Assembly (NCBI GenBank): GCA_016290215.1
Contig: JAEETH010000003.1
Span: forward strand, 62,001-126,000
Direction of reading: 5' to 3'
From: Bacteroidales bacterium
GTDB taxonomy: Bacteria > Bacteroidota > Bacteroidia > Bacteroidales > F082
Length of the DNA: 64,000 nt
The notes under the pieces were generated by a model that was given only the letters and a program-made list of their open reading frames with translations, was not told the DNA's origin and did not search any database. Shown here in pieces: positions 8,402 to 17,351 of this stretch. The translations under genes and the position numbers were made by a program. Numbering within the stretch: the first letter of the stretch is position 1; the number at the start of each line of letters is the position of its first letter.

Positions 8402-9289
8402 TTATTTGTATTCTTCCAGTTTTTCATTCAAAGCGTTGATTGATTTGATGGATTTGAGTTCATCACTAGGGATGTTCAAAAGTTTGTCTTTCCATGATGA
8501 AAAAGCAGTTGTGTTTTCAAGGATGGTCAGGTATAAGTAATAGAATTCTCTTGTTTTGAGATTCAGGCTTTTGTATTTTCTGTAAAGATTGCCATAGCTG
8601 CGCATGTGGCTTTCTTTATTATGAATCAAATTCCAAAACTCTTCATTGAATTGCTCTTTTGTCAGTACTTCCGTCAATTGCTCTTCTTGTGTTGCAACTG
8701 GATTTGGTTCTGACTTTTCAACAATTTCCTTTTCTTTGGACTCAGCGGCTTTCTCCAAGGGTGCAACCTCTTCGATTGTGACTTCTTCTTTTACGACTAC
8801 TTCTGTTGGAATAGTATCCGAGATAAAGGCTTCATTAATGATCTCTTCAGGGGAAGCATCTTCAGTGGTAGAGGAAGTGTCGGCAACTTGTATTTGGACT
8901 AAGGTGTCAACGGGAAGGGTCGATATTTCATCTTGAGGTTTCAGGGAGGATTGAAATGTAGGCTGTGCCTTTTGATAGTTTTTGAAGATGAAGAAATACA
9001 GTACCGCCAAAATTCCAATGATAACAATACCTAATAAATACTTCAATACTTTCAAATTCAAAGTGTTTGAAAAAGGGGCTTTTTCGTATTGGGCAACAAT
9101 TTTGCCGTCATAGAATGTGTCTTCTGGATAAGGTTCAAGTTTGAAATCAGTCAGTTCATATCCTGATGGGGGAATGATGAATGACCTGACATCACGTCCG
9201 TCTTCGAAGAAAGTATATGGACACCCAGGGACCTTTTCACCAACACCAGGGTCAACAAAATAATAATGTTTTTGATCTAAATTTGACAT
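8402..9289 (-). CDS. Paralogue B of the membrane protein cluster
   Basis: 295 residues, not recognised. N-terminal domain about 7-75 with DPGVGEKVPGCPYTFFEDG, DVRSFIIPPSGYELTDF and YDGKIVAQYEKAPF; one membrane segment about 85-107; an acidic Thr/Glu-rich linker about 115-215 with several VEEVAP/EKEIVEK-like blocks; C-terminal domain from EFWNLIHNKESHMRSYGNLY ending in a helix rich in K and L. The linker contains DTL, a possible O-glycosylation site. Starts 20 nt after paralogue C and has the gcvP remnant just downstream. Confidence 0.75.
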   Translation of the reverse strand: MSNLDQKHYYFVDPGVGEKVPGCPYTFFEDGRDVRSFIIPPSGYELTDFKLEPYPEDTFYDGKIVAQYEKAPFSNTLNLKVLKYLLGIVIIGILAVLYFFIFKNYQKAQPTFQSSLKPQDEISTLPVDTLVQIQVADTSSTTEDASPEEIINEAFISDTIPTEVVVKEEVTIEEVAPLEKAAESKEKEIVEKSEPNPVATQEEQLTEVLTKEQFNEEFWNLIHNKESHMRSYGNLYRKYKSLNLKTREFYYLYLTILENTTAFSSWKDKLLNIPSDELKSIKSINALNEKLEEYK

Positions 9290-9309
9290 ATTAAGAAAAT
9301 TATGATGAT

Positions 9310-10158
9310 TTATTGGTTGATTCGTTTATTGAGTTCATCAACGGTTTTGATGGACTTTAATTGACTCTCAGGGATCTTTTTCAGCTGTTCGTACCAAGCC
9401 TTATAACTGACATAATCCTTGAGTATCGTGAACCTTAGATAATCATATTCCTCACCTTCCACCTTGTTCTTGTATTCCTTATAGAGCGCGTCGTAGGGGT
9501 CCATCATGATGGTGCGCTGATGAATCAAAGTCCAAAACTCTTGCTTGAATTGCACGTTGGGGTCGTTAACCTCGGGTTGAGGCTCAACCTTTGGCTGCTC
9601 TTCCTTGGCATCCTTTACTTCGGGGACAGCTTCGACAGGCTGAGTATCCACAACGTTGGCAGTTGCCGCGTTTTGTTCGGCAACTATATCCTTTTCTTTC
9701 TGTTCCTTTTCTTTTTTCCTGTCTTTTCTGCTTTTCCTTTCTTTCTTATCTTTCTTCTTATCCTTCTTTTCCTTGTCCTTCTTTGAATCTTTGTTGTCGA
9801 CGACGGTGGTGGTCTCTTTGGTCGGACGATTCGGCTTGGGATCCTTGAACACACCTGCCGCCAAAACAGCAACAATCGCAATCACTGCCACAATAGCAAA
9901 TGCCAAGGCAAACTTCCAAAGATTGGCCTTAAGCCTGTCGTTGAATGGTTCTTTTGTATACTCTGCAGTGAGCTTTCCATTATAAATCTGATTGGTAGCT
10001 TCGGGGTCGAATTTGAAGCCCACAAAGACATAACCTTTTGGGGGGATGATATATTCCTCTACATCATGACCATCTTCATAAATAGAATAGGGACAACCGT
10101 CCATTTTTTTCCCTTTTCCAGGGTCGATGCTGAAACGCCTTTCCTTGATATCCGTCAT
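9310..10158 (-). CDS. Paralogue C of the membrane protein cluster
   Basis: 282 residues, not recognised. N-terminal domain about 7-75: IDPGKGKKMDGCPYSIYEDG, DVEEYIIPPKGYVFVGFKFD, YNGKLTAEYTKEPF; one membrane segment about 84-107; then a very basic Lys/Glu/Arg-rich linker (about 125-160) followed by an acidic part; C-terminal domain from EFWTLIHQRTIMMDPYDALY to SIKTVDELNKRI. The PPxGYxFxGFxxDPxxxxxYxG pattern faintly resembles the beta-rich Listeria-Bacteroides repeat, a weak analogy only. The polybasic linker is not shared by A or B. 20 nt after the lipoprotein gene, so probably the second gene of the operon. Confidence 0.75.
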   Translation of the reverse strand: MTDIKERRFSIDPGKGKKMDGCPYSIYEDGHDVEEYIIPPKGYVFVGFKFDPEATNQIYNGKLTAEYTKEPFNDRLKANLWKFALAFAIVAVIAIVAVLAAGVFKDPKPNRPTKETTTVVDNKDSKKDKEKKDKKKDKKERKSRKDRKKEKEQKEKDIVAEQNAATANVVDTQPVEAVPEVKDAKEEQPKVEPQPEVNDPNVQFKQEFWTLIHQRTIMMDPYDALYKEYKNKVEGEEYDYLRFTILKDYVSYKAWYEQLKKIPESQLKSIKTVDELNKRINQ

Positions 10159-10178
10159 TTCCGTTCGTTTTCAGTGGG

Positions 10179-10769
10179 TTAGTTTAGGACTTTGTTCATT
10201 GAGATAAAATCGGGGTAAGCGAGTTGCTGACCGTTGATGCTGATGTAAGGCTTCACCTTCAGGCCTACGTTAACGGGGTTGCTGCTGGCACCGGCCAATT
10301 TGAAGGCTAAGTTGACGATGGCATCTGCCGACTCTCCGCTGAACAATTGGAAAAGGTCAGTGGTGATAGGAATGGAAACGACGCTGCTTGATTTGGCTGG
10401 CACGTTGATGCCGTTGTTCATCGTAGTGCTGACAACTTGTTTTCCATTGAGGGTCAAGATATAGTCCATCTTCGTCATGGCGGCAGCGATGGAGTTGGGG
10501 TTCTTTACATCGACATTTACGTTGAAAGTCACAGGGAGCTGCTTTCTCATGATGGCGTCGGCCAACGAAAGCAACTGCGTGGCGTTGAGGTCGGTTTTCG
10601 ACATGCCTTTACTCAAGTTGACACCAAGCATTTGGATTTGGTTGACGCTGTTGAAATCGAAGGTGCAGTTTACAAGGTTGGCCATTTGGGCCACCTGGTT
10701 CAGCACATCACACGAGGCCAATCCCATCGTGACGAATAGGATGATAAGGGTTTTCTTAAGTTTTGACAT
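10179..10769 (-). CDS. LEA type 2 (WHy)-like lipoprotein
   Basis: 196 residues. The signal peptide ends in a lipobox (GLASC, Cys about residue 20), so it is a lipid-anchored envelope protein. The body has the LEA14/WHy pattern: PVTFNVNVDVKNPNSIAA (a strand with NPN), then YILTLNGKQV, NNGINVPAKSSSVVSIPI and a C-terminal strand pair. LEA2 lipoproteins are found widely in Bacteroidota envelopes, with unknown role. It heads the minus-strand run lipoprotein-C-B-A-gcvP. Confidence 0.8.
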   Translation of the reverse strand: MSKLKKTLIILFVTMGLASCDVLNQVAQMANLVNCTFDFNSVNQIQMLGVNLSKGMSKTDLNATQLLSLADAIMRKQLPVTFNVNVDVKNPNSIAAAMTKMDYILTLNGKQVVSTTMNNGINVPAKSSSVVSIPITTDLFQLFSGESADAIVNLAFKLAGASSNPVNVGLKVKPYISINGQQLAYPDFISMNKVLN

Positions 10770-10867
10770 ATTCTTATTTGTTTGATAATCAATTTAATAA
10801 ATGTAAATAAATTACAAGGCTTTGAACCTTGTTTTTCGCTCGTTTACAACTTTGCAATATTACAAAA

Positions 10868-10892
10868 AAAGTCGGACACACAGCCCGACTTT
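10868..10892 (-). terminator. Terminator downstream of typA
   Basis: AAAGTCGG and CCGACTTT form an 8-bp stem around a 9-nt loop. On the minus strand it is followed by seven T residues, so it suits the typA transcript ending at 11023. The rest of 10770-11022 is A/T-rich and holds nothing else that I can name. Confidence 0.8.
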
Positions 10893-11022
10893 ATGAAAAA
10901 AATAATCGTTGGTTTTAAACACGAATTATCAATAATTATATCACGAATTATTATCAATCAAATTTCTACAAATTCGTGTGAAATTAGATGGTAATTCATG
11001 TAAAAAAGAAAGCCAATTTCCA

Positions 11023-12837
11023 TCATTCCTCTCCACGACGTGAGGCGCGTTTGCGCTCCAGCTCATCGAGGATGATTTTGCGCAGACGAAGGCTCTTGGG
11101 CGTGACCTCAAGATATTCGTCGTCGCGGATGTACTCCATGTATTCTTCCAACGAGAAACGCACGGGCGGAATGAGTCGGATGGCTTCGTCACTGCCCGAG
11201 GCACGCACATTGGTGAGGTGCTTGGTCTTGCAGACATTGATGACGATGTCATTCGAACGTGTGTTCTCGCCGATGACCTCGCCAGCATAGACGTCTTCAT
11301 TCGGGTTGACGAAGAAGGTGCCACGGTCTTGCAGTTTCCAGATGGCGTAGGGGATAGCCTGGCCCGTCTCCATCGAAATCAAGGCGCCGGTGTTGCGGGT
11401 CGGCATCTCGCCCTTCCAAGGCTCATAGTCCTTGAAACGGTGCGACACGATGGCCTCACCCTCGGTGACGGTCAGCAGTGTGTTTCTCAAGCCGATGAGA
11501 CCGCGCGATGGGATGTCGAAGTCGAGGCACATGCGGTCGCCCTTGGGCTCCATCTGGGTCATCTCACCCTTGCGGGCGCTGACCTGCTCGATGACACGAC
11601 CAGCGAAGTCCTCGGGCACAAGGACGGTCAAGGCCTCGATAGGCTCGCACTTCACGTCGTCGATGTATTTGATGATAACCTTGGGCTGTCCGAGTTGGAA
11701 CTCATAACCCTCACGGCGCATGGTCTCGACAAGGATGCTGAGGTGCAGGATGCCACGGCCGTAAACCATCAATGAATCAGGCGATTCTGTGTCTTCCACC
11801 TTCAAGGCGAGGTTCTTCTCAGTCTCCTTGTAGAGGCGTTCACGCAGGTGTCGTGAGGTGACGTATTTGCCTTCCTTGCCAAAGAACGGTGAGTTGTTGA
11901 TGGTGAATAGCATGCTCATCGTGGGCTCGTCAACGTGGATGGGCGGCAGTGGCTCGGGGTTTTCGTAGTCGGCCACGGTGTCGCCAATCTCGAAGTCGTC
12001 AATTCCCATCAGTGCGATGATGTCGCCAGCCTCGACGGGTTTCTTGGTGCGTTCCTTGCCCAGACCTTCAAAGGTGTAGAGCTCCTTGATGGTCGACTTG
12101 GTCACGGAGCCGTCACGTTTCACTAACGAGACGTTCTGTCCGGCCTGCAGGGTGCCGCGTTTCAGACGACCCACAGCGATACGGCCCACGTAGGAGCTGT
12201 AGTCCAACGAGGTGATCAGCATCTGTGGCGTACCTTCCTCGAACTTCGCGGGCGGGATGGTGTCGATGATGACATCCAAGAGGTAGGAAACATTATCGGT
12301 GACGTTGTTCCAATGATCTGACATCCAGCCTTGTTTGGAGGAACCGTAGACGGTGGGGAAGTCCAGCTGGTCTTCAGTTGCACCGAGGTTGAACATCAGG
12401 TCGAAGACGGCCTCTTGCACCTCGTCGGGACGGCAGTTAGGCTTGTCCACTTTGTTGATGACCACGATGGGCTTCAGGCCAAGTTCGATGGCCTTCTGCA
12501 GCACGAAGCGGGTCTGCGGCATGGGCCCTTCGAAGGCGTCGACGAGCAGCAAAACGCCGTCGGCCATGTTCAAAACGCGCTCCACTTCGCCGCCGAAGTC
12601 GGCGTGGCCAGGAGTGTCGATGATATTGATTTTGACGTCTTTATAACGAACGGACACATTCTTCGAAAGGATGGTGATGCCGCGTTCGCGTTCGAGGTCG
12701 TTGTTGTCCAAAATGAGTTGGCCAGGGGCTTCATCCGATTCCTTGAAGAGTTGGGATTGGTAAAGGATGCGGTCCACGAGGGTGGTTTTGCCGTGGTCAA
12801 CGTGAGCGATAATCGCTATATTTCTGATATTCTGCAT
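11023..12837 (-). CDS. typA: GTPase TypA/BipA
   Basis: 604 residues, the family length. G1 [15 protein letters not shown] at 10-24, switch [15 protein letters not shown]3 [15 protein letters not shown]4 NKVDKPNCR, then translation-factor domains II, III, V and the C-terminal BipA domain ([19 protein letters not shown]). It binds the ribosome in the manner of EF-G/LepA and helps ribosome assembly and stress or cold adaptation. Single gene with its own -7 box (12870-12877) and terminator. Confidence 0.97.
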   Translation of the reverse strand: MQNIRNIAIIAHVDHGKTTLVDRILYQSQLFKESDEAPGQLILDNNDLERERGITILSKNVSVRYKDVKINIIDTPGHADFGGEVERVLNMADGVLLLVDAFEGPMPQTRFVLQKAIELGLKPIVVINKVDKPNCRPDEVQEAVFDLMFNLGATEDQLDFPTVYGSSKQGWMSDHWNNVTDNVSYLLDVIIDTIPPAKFEEGTPQMLITSLDYSSYVGRIAVGRLKRGTLQAGQNVSLVKRDGSVTKSTIKELYTFEGLGKERTKKPVEAGDIIALMGIDDFEIGDTVADYENPEPLPPIHVDEPTMSMLFTINNSPFFGKEGKYVTSRHLRERLYKETEKNLALKVEDTESPDSLMVYGRGILHLSILVETMRREGYEFQLGQPKVIIKYIDDVKCEPIEALTVLVPEDFAGRVIEQVSARKGEMTQMEPKGDRMCLDFDIPSRGLIGLRNTLLTVTEGEAIVSHRFKDYEPWKGEMPTRNTGALISMETGQAIPYAIWKLQDRGTFFVNPNEDVYAGEVIGENTRSNDIVINVCKTKHLTNVRASGSDEAIRLIPPVRFSLEEYMEYIRDDEYLEVTPKSLRLRKIILDELERKRASRRGEE

Positions 12838-12869
12838 TTTAGTAAAAATTGCTGCAATGTTTGAAGGTG

Positions 12870-12877
12870 CAAAATTA
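12870..12877 (-). promoter_or_regulatory. -7 box (TAATTTTG) for typA
   Basis: Minus-strand TAATTTTGC, 33 nt before the ATG at 12837, fits TAnnTTTG. Confidence 0.55.
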
Positions 12878-12960
12878 CAAAAAAGCAGAAAAAGAGGGAC
12901 TATTTCATCCAGAAAAACTCAACCTTTGCCACAATCGGCTTTAGAGAACTGCTAAAATTT

Positions 12961-13025
12961 GCTCCGTAGGAGCTTTCTTTTAATAACAAAATACAATCAT
13001 TCAACGAGTTGTACTCCGTAGGAGT
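12961..13025. repeat. Two CTCCGTAGGAG palindromes
   Basis: GCTCCGTAGGAGC (12961-12973) and ACTCCGTAGGAGT (13013-13025), each followed on the plus strand by TTTCTTTT, about 50 bp apart, between the SGNH gene stop and the typA promoter. The stems are covariant (G-C to A-T at the outer pair), so the hairpin seems to matter. They do not have a T-run on the minus strand where a terminator for the SGNH gene would need it. Confidence 0.6.
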
Positions 13026-13062
13026 TTTCTTTTGCTCGATTCTTAGAAGTCCCCGTGAATTC

Positions 13063-13740
13063 TTATCGTAACGCAATGCGTATCGCCTCTAATACCATCT
13101 CCTCCATGACAAGATAGGTGTCGGGATTGGGATGGCAGCCGTCTTCGCTCAGCGAGGAGGGCAATCCAAGGTGCTCGTCGGCGAGGGCGGAATGGTAGTC
13201 CACATAGACGATGTTATGGGCTTCGGCGTAGGCTCTCAGGCTTTTGTTGATTTCGACGATGGTCTGCCCCGGGTTCATAATCTCCTCCCTCCAAGGGAAT
13301 TTCGAGCAAGGCGGTATGGAGCTGATGATGGGCACGATGCCATGGGCTCGGGCCAGGTCACACATGGCGACGATGTTGTCGACCACCTTTTCCGGAGTCA
13401 CCCAATAGTCGTTGTGCGCCACGTCGTTGGTGCCTGCCATGATGACCACGGCCTTGGGATGCAGGTCGATGACATCGGCAGTGAAGCGCACCAGCATTTG
13501 CGCAGAGGTCTGTCCCCCGATGCCCCTGCCGCAGAAGCTGTTCTCGCTGAAGAACTCGGGATGGAAATAGGCCCAGTTGTCGGTGATGGAGTTGCCCATA
13601 AATACGACGTCGGGGAACTTGCCGCTGGCAATAATACTGTCGTTGTCGGCCTTGTAACGGTTGAAGCCGAACCAGTCTTTTTGTGCATAACTTGAAAACC
13701 ACATGGCTATTAAGATGATAATAAGGGTTGTTTTACGCAT
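13063..13740 (-). CDS. Secreted SGNH/GDSL hydrolase
   Basis: 225 residues. Signal peptide 1-19 ending SSYAQ. Catalytic blocks: GNSITD with the nucleophile S51, the Gly of GIGGQT (74-77), GTND at 103-106 with the oxyanion Asn, and the D200/H203 pair in EDGCHPNPD. Such enzymes deacylate or deacetylate polysaccharides, lipids or peptides in the periplasm; the substrate is unknown. Transcribed alone, with no neighbour that tells its role. Confidence 0.9.
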   Translation of the reverse strand: MRKTTLIIILIAMWFSSYAQKDWFGFNRYKADNDSIIASGKFPDVVFMGNSITDNWAYFHPEFFSENSFCGRGIGGQTSAQMLVRFTADVIDLHPKAVVIMAGTNDVAHNDYWVTPEKVVDNIVAMCDLARAHGIVPIISSIPPCSKFPWREEIMNPGQTIVEINKSLRAYAEAHNIVYVDYHSALADEHLGLPSSLSEDGCHPNPDTYLVMEEMVLEAIRIALR

Positions 13741-13782
13741 AGGATGATAGTTTGGTGTAAAGTTACATGAAATTGAGGTAGA

Positions 13783-14538
13783 TTACCTCATCCAATAGAA
13801 TTCTTCTTTCGCTACGATTGGCTTAAAATAGGCATCAATAATTCCTTGGTCGACAAGTTCTTTCGGCGTGCCTTGACTCAAAGGTTGCTGCGGTGCGACG
13901 ACCCACATCACGTCGGCATGACGAAGCAAAAGGTCAAGGTCGTGGCTGCTGAAGAGGATGGTTTTCTTTTTCTCTCGCGAGAGCTTGTGCATGATGTTGA
14001 CCAACTCGATTTTGCTCGGATAGTCGAGGAAGGCAGCAGGCTCGTCCATGAAGATGAGGGGCGTGTCCTGAACCAAAGCCTTGGCAATCATTACTTTCTG
14101 TTGCTCGCCATCGCTCAACGAGACAAAGTTGCGGTTGACCAAATGGCTGATGCCGACGGTTTCAAGGCTGTCGTAGATGATTTGCTCGTCTTCGGCTTTT
14201 AGTTTGGCCAAGAGACCGAGATGAGGATAGCGACCAGCGGCCACGATGTCGAAGACCTTCAGGAAGAGGTCGTCGGGCTTCTCGGTGAGCACGAGGCTGA
14301 AGAGCGAGCTGCGTTCGGTGGGGGAGTAGTCGCGCAGGTCTTTGCCGAACAGCTTGACCTCGCCGCCGACGGGCTTGAGGCTGGCCGACAGCGTCTTGAA
14401 CAGTGTCGTCTTGCCCGATCCGTTGGGACCCGCCAAGGCCACGATGTCTCCTTCGTTGAGACTCACGTCAATAGCGGGCATCAGGGCTTGACCTTTGTAG
14501 CCGATTGACAGATGATATGTTTGGAGCACCTTTTGCAT
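13783..14538 (-). CDS. ABC transporter ATPase of the FecE type (iron-complex/cobalamin uptake)
   Basis: 251 residues. Walker A GPNGSGKTT at 37-45, Q-loop region near 85, signature VSLSDGEQQKV about 140, Walker B LIFMDEPAAFLD about 160, H-loop SSHD about 193. It would drive import through the FecCD-type permease encoded just upstream (14721-15782). The 182-nt gap between them holds two palindromes. No periplasmic binding protein or TonB receptor gene lies here, so the substrate (siderophore, haem or cobalamin) is open. Confidence 0.9.
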   Translation of the reverse strand: MQKVLQTYHLSIGYKGQALMPAIDVSLNEGDIVALAGPNGSGKTTLFKTLSASLKPVGGEVKLFGKDLRDYSPTERSSLFSLVLTEKPDDLFLKVFDIVAAGRYPHLGLLAKLKAEDEQIIYDSLETVGISHLVNRNFVSLSDGEQQKVMIAKALVQDTPLIFMDEPAAFLDYPSKIELVNIMHKLSREKKKTILFSSHDLDLLLRHADVMWVVAPQQPLSQGTPKELVDQGIIDAYFKPIVAKEEFYWMR

Positions 14539-14598
14539 GACATGGATTTTTAACTACGGATTGCGCGGATAAAACGGATTGTTTCGGATAAGTTTTTG

Positions 14599-14670
14599 AG
14601 ATGCAAGCATCTGATTACTACGGATTGGAGATAATGGGTAGGAATCCGAAAATATGGGACGCTTGCGTCC
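14599..14670. repeat. Two short palindromes between permease and ATPase genes
   Basis: AGATGCAAGCATCT (14599-14612) and GGACGCTTGCGTCC (14657-14670). Surrounding text repeats ACTACGGATT and GGATAA/CCGTTAAATCCG in both directions, so the whole gap 14545-14715 looks like a degenerate inverted element. Confidence 0.6.
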
Positions 14671-14720
14671 TCAAAATTTTGGTACTTATATCCGTTAAAT
14701 CCGTAGTTTATCATTGCAAA

Positions 14721-15782
14721 TCAATTATGACTAAACCGTTGACGGTGGAAAATCACCCACAGCACGATGGGTGCACCAATCAGTGCCGTGACCGAGTTGA
14801 TGGGCAGGTTGCCTTCGAAGGAGGGCAGGCGTGCGATGAGGTTGCAGAACAAAGCCAAATCCATGCCGAGGAAGGCCGTGGCCGGGATGAGCAGCTTGTG
14901 GTCGCTGCTACGGAAGAGGAAACGCGCGATGTGCGGCACGGCCAAGCCTAAGAAGGCGATGGGGCCGCAGAACGCTGTGATGAGGGCAGTGAGGAAGCCC
15001 GAAGCCAAGATGATGAGCATGCTGCTGCGACGGATGTTGACGCCGAGGTTTTCTGCATAATGCTCACCCAACAGTAAGAGGTTCAAGGTCTTGAATAATA
15101 GGAATGAGCCGATACTACCAACCGCCACCGCGATGGCAAAGAAGGGCAGTTGTGCTTTGCTCACGTTGGAGAAACTACCCATGCCCCAGATGACGAAGGA
15201 GTGCAGCCCTTCTTTCTGGCTGAAGAACTTCAGGATGTCGGTGACCGAGCCTGCGATGTAAGCGATCATGATGCCCACCAGCACCAGGCTGACCATGCTT
15301 TTCAGTCGGGAACTTAAAGCAAGAATAAGCAACAGCACCGCAAAGGCGCCCAGGAAAGCCGCAATGGTGACTCCGAAGGTCGACCACAGCGACAACGTGC
15401 TGACGGCGATGCCGCCGAAGCTGCCTGCTACCAACACCACCAAGGCCACGCCGAGGCTCGCTCCACTGCTGATACCCAGCAGGGAAGGGTCGGCAAGGGG
15501 GTTACGGAAGAGGGTCTGCATCAGTAGGCCCGATACCGATAGACCTATGCCCGCCAGCAGCGCCGTGATGGCTTGTGGCAGGCGATAGTCGAGGATGATG
15601 GCGCGGTAGGTGGAGCCTTCGCCACCGAAAACGGCTTCTTTGAACGCTTCAAAAGGGATGGACACCGAGCCTAACATTAGGTTGAGGACGAACAATACCA
15701 CGCCTATAGCCACTATCGCTATGGAAATCAGTGCGATGGGTGGGGTTTGGAGGTGGAGTTTGTTTTCGGTGTCAGAAACCAT
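14721..15782 (-). CDS. FecCD-family iron-complex ABC permease
   Basis: 353 residues with about nine to ten membrane segments. Family blocks: YRLPQAITALLAGIGLSVSG and QTLFRNPLADPSLLGISSGA near 50-95 (the BtuC/FecCD signature), and AFCGPIAFLGLAVPHIARFL near 270-290. A single permease gene suggests a homodimer like BtuC2. First gene of the pair with the ATPase at 13783-14538; a TATCTTTG box lies 20 nt before its start. Confidence 0.92.
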   Translation of the reverse strand: MVSDTENKLHLQTPPIALISIAIVAIGVVLFVLNLMLGSVSIPFEAFKEAVFGGEGSTYRAIILDYRLPQAITALLAGIGLSVSGLLMQTLFRNPLADPSLLGISSGASLGVALVVLVAGSFGGIAVSTLSLWSTFGVTIAAFLGAFAVLLLILALSSRLKSMVSLVLVGIMIAYIAGSVTDILKFFSQKEGLHSFVIWGMGSFSNVSKAQLPFFAIAVAVGSIGSFLLFKTLNLLLLGEHYAENLGVNIRRSSMLIILASGFLTALITAFCGPIAFLGLAVPHIARFLFRSSDHKLLIPATAFLGMDLALFCNLIARLPSFEGNLPINSVTALIGAPIVLWVIFHRQRFSHN

Positions 15783-15802
15783 TTTTGGGTTGTTTTACGT
15801 TG

Positions 15803-15810
15803 CAAAGATA
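15803..15810 (-). promoter_or_regulatory. -7 box (TATCTTTG) for the iron-complex importer
   Basis: Minus-strand TATCTTTGCAAC, 20 nt before the ATG at 15782. Confidence 0.55.
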
Positions 15811-15852
15811 GGTTTTAATCTAACCGATAGATAGTCTAATCAAAGTAATAAA

Positions 15853-15890
15853 CCGCAAATTTTGCGGATAATTAACCGCAGATTTTGCGG
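15853..15890. repeat. Two CCGCA...TGCGG hairpins in direct repeat
   Basis: AACCGCAAATTTTGCGG and AACCGCAGATTTTGCGG follow each other with 23-bp periodicity (stems at 15853-15867 and 15876-15890), and a third half copy (TCCGCAAAG) follows at 15898. Downstream of the cysteine desulfidase gene; possibly a terminator region, though no T-run follows on the minus strand. Confidence 0.6.
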
Positions 15891-15945
15891 CTTATTGTCC
15901 GCAAAGAGGCAAGAAATGAGTGAAAATAGGCTGTTAAGCCATCAG

Positions 15946-17217
15946 TCATTCCACCATTATCTTCAAAATCTCCACGTCGGTTTCCTTCATGCCGAGGCGA
16001 CCCAGGCAGCCGATGTGGTCGATGGTCTCTTCCACGTCCTTGCCGATGATGCCGTCGCCGCCAAGGAGGTTGCAGCCTTGCTTGCTCATCTCGTAGCCGA
16101 GGATGCCGGCTTCGACGGAGAGGGCGATTTTACCGGCACATGAGGGCTTGGCACCATCGCAGACGATGCCTGCGGCCATACCCAAGGCGTTCTCAAGAGT
16201 GTGTTCGATGATGCTGAGCGGCTCACCCATGAGGTAGGCGATGCCACAGCCCGAGGCGCAGCCCGCGCTGACGGCACCACAGTAGGCCGAGAGCCTTCCG
16301 ATGCCCGTCTTCTGGTGGATGGCCACAAGGTTGGAGAGCGCCACGGCACGCATGGTGCGCTCGTCGTCGATATGATACTCTTCGGCGTAGGCCAAAATGG
16401 GCAGGCTCACCGTCATGCCTTGGTTGCCGCTGCCCGAGTTGATGATGACAGGCATCTCGCAGCCGCTCATTCTGGCATCAGAACCCGCTGCCGCCCAGGC
16501 TCTTGCCTTGATGCGAACATCGTTGCCGAAGCTCAAGATGGTGCTGCCGATGTTGGCGCCCCAGTTGTTTTTCAACCCTTCCTGCGAGATGGCCTTGTTG
16601 CACTCAATCTGCGGCTGGATGATGGGCTTGAGGTCTTCGATGTCAACAGTGTTGGCGAAATCGAAGATTCCCTTCATGCTGAGACATCTTCGGTCGGTGA
16701 GCTTGGTGGCACCGCTTTCGGCATAGCCTGAGTCGAACAGCACCTCGTTGTCCTTCTCCATCTTCACGATGTTGGTATGGAAACCGGCAATGCGCACGCT
16801 GGAAAAGTGCTCATCATTATATAAGGTGACGGTCACGTCCAATTGGGCGATGATATTCAGCGGAATGATGGTCATCGGGATCTCGTCAAGGAACTCGGCG
16901 ATTTCCTTCTTTTGTTCAGGCGTCACCTCAGCGATGACCTCCAAGGCTTTCTCGGGGTTGCCGGCCACGATGCCTGCCGCCACAGAGGCTTTCAGTCCTT
17001 TCATGCCCTTGGTGTTGGGCACGATGACGCTCTTCACGTTTTTGATGATGTTGCCGCTGGCTTGGATTTCCACGCGCTTAGGCATGGTGCCTAGGATTTC
17101 GTGTGCTTTGGCGGCGGCGTAAGCCAAGCAAATCGGTTCGGTGCAGCCCATGGCGGGCACCAGTTCTTCCTTGAGGATGTTCAGATAGGAAGTGTATAAA
17201 CGGTCGCTTTTGTCCAT
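15946..17217 (-). CDS. L-cysteine desulfidase / serine dehydratase alpha family (UPF0597, CyuA/YhaM-like)
   Basis: 423 residues, close to the family length. Conserved Cys blocks that hold the [4Fe-4S] cluster in related dehydratases: AMGCTEPICLAYA near 22-34, SGCEMPVIINSGSGNQGM about 250-267, and AGCASGCGIAYLMG about 315-328. CyuA-type enzymes split L-cysteine to pyruvate, ammonia and sulfide under anaerobic conditions; L-serine dehydration is the alternative. It stands alone with its own -7 box, divergent from the gap gene. Confidence 0.85.
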   Translation of the reverse strand: MDKSDRLYTSYLNILKEELVPAMGCTEPICLAYAAAKAHEILGTMPKRVEIQASGNIIKNVKSVIVPNTKGMKGLKASVAAGIVAGNPEKALEVIAEVTPEQKKEIAEFLDEIPMTIIPLNIIAQLDVTVTLYNDEHFSSVRIAGFHTNIVKMEKDNEVLFDSGYAESGATKLTDRRCLSMKGIFDFANTVDIEDLKPIIQPQIECNKAISQEGLKNNWGANIGSTILSFGNDVRIKARAWAAAGSDARMSGCEMPVIINSGSGNQGMTVSLPILAYAEEYHIDDERTMRAVALSNLVAIHQKTGIGRLSAYCGAVSAGCASGCGIAYLMGEPLSIIEHTLENALGMAAGIVCDGAKPSCAGKIALSVEAGILGYEMSKQGCNLLGGDGIIGKDVEETIDHIGCLGRLGMKETDVEILKIMVE

Positions 17218-17237
17218 AATTAAGAGTTAATTTTCGG

Positions 17238-17245
17238 CAAAAATA
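17238..17245 (-). promoter_or_regulatory. -7 box (TATTTTTG) for the desulfidase gene
   Basis: Minus-strand TATTTTTGCC, 21 nt before the ATG at 17217; back-to-back with the gap promoter. Confidence 0.55.
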
Positions 17246-17264
17246 CAAAATTTTGTGTTTTTCC

Positions 17265-17295
17265 TTTGCACGGAATGAAATTATCCCTAACTTTG
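17265..17295 (+). promoter_or_regulatory. Promoter of the GAPDH gene
   Basis: TTTG at 17265-17268, 19 nt, TAACTTTG at 17288-17295: an almost ideal Bacteroidota promoter (TTTG-N19-TAnnTTTG), 56 nt before the ATG. Confidence 0.7.
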
Positions 17296-17351
17296 CCAAA
17301 AATATAACGTAAAATTTAACTTAAACCTATTGTAGAATAAAAACAACAATC

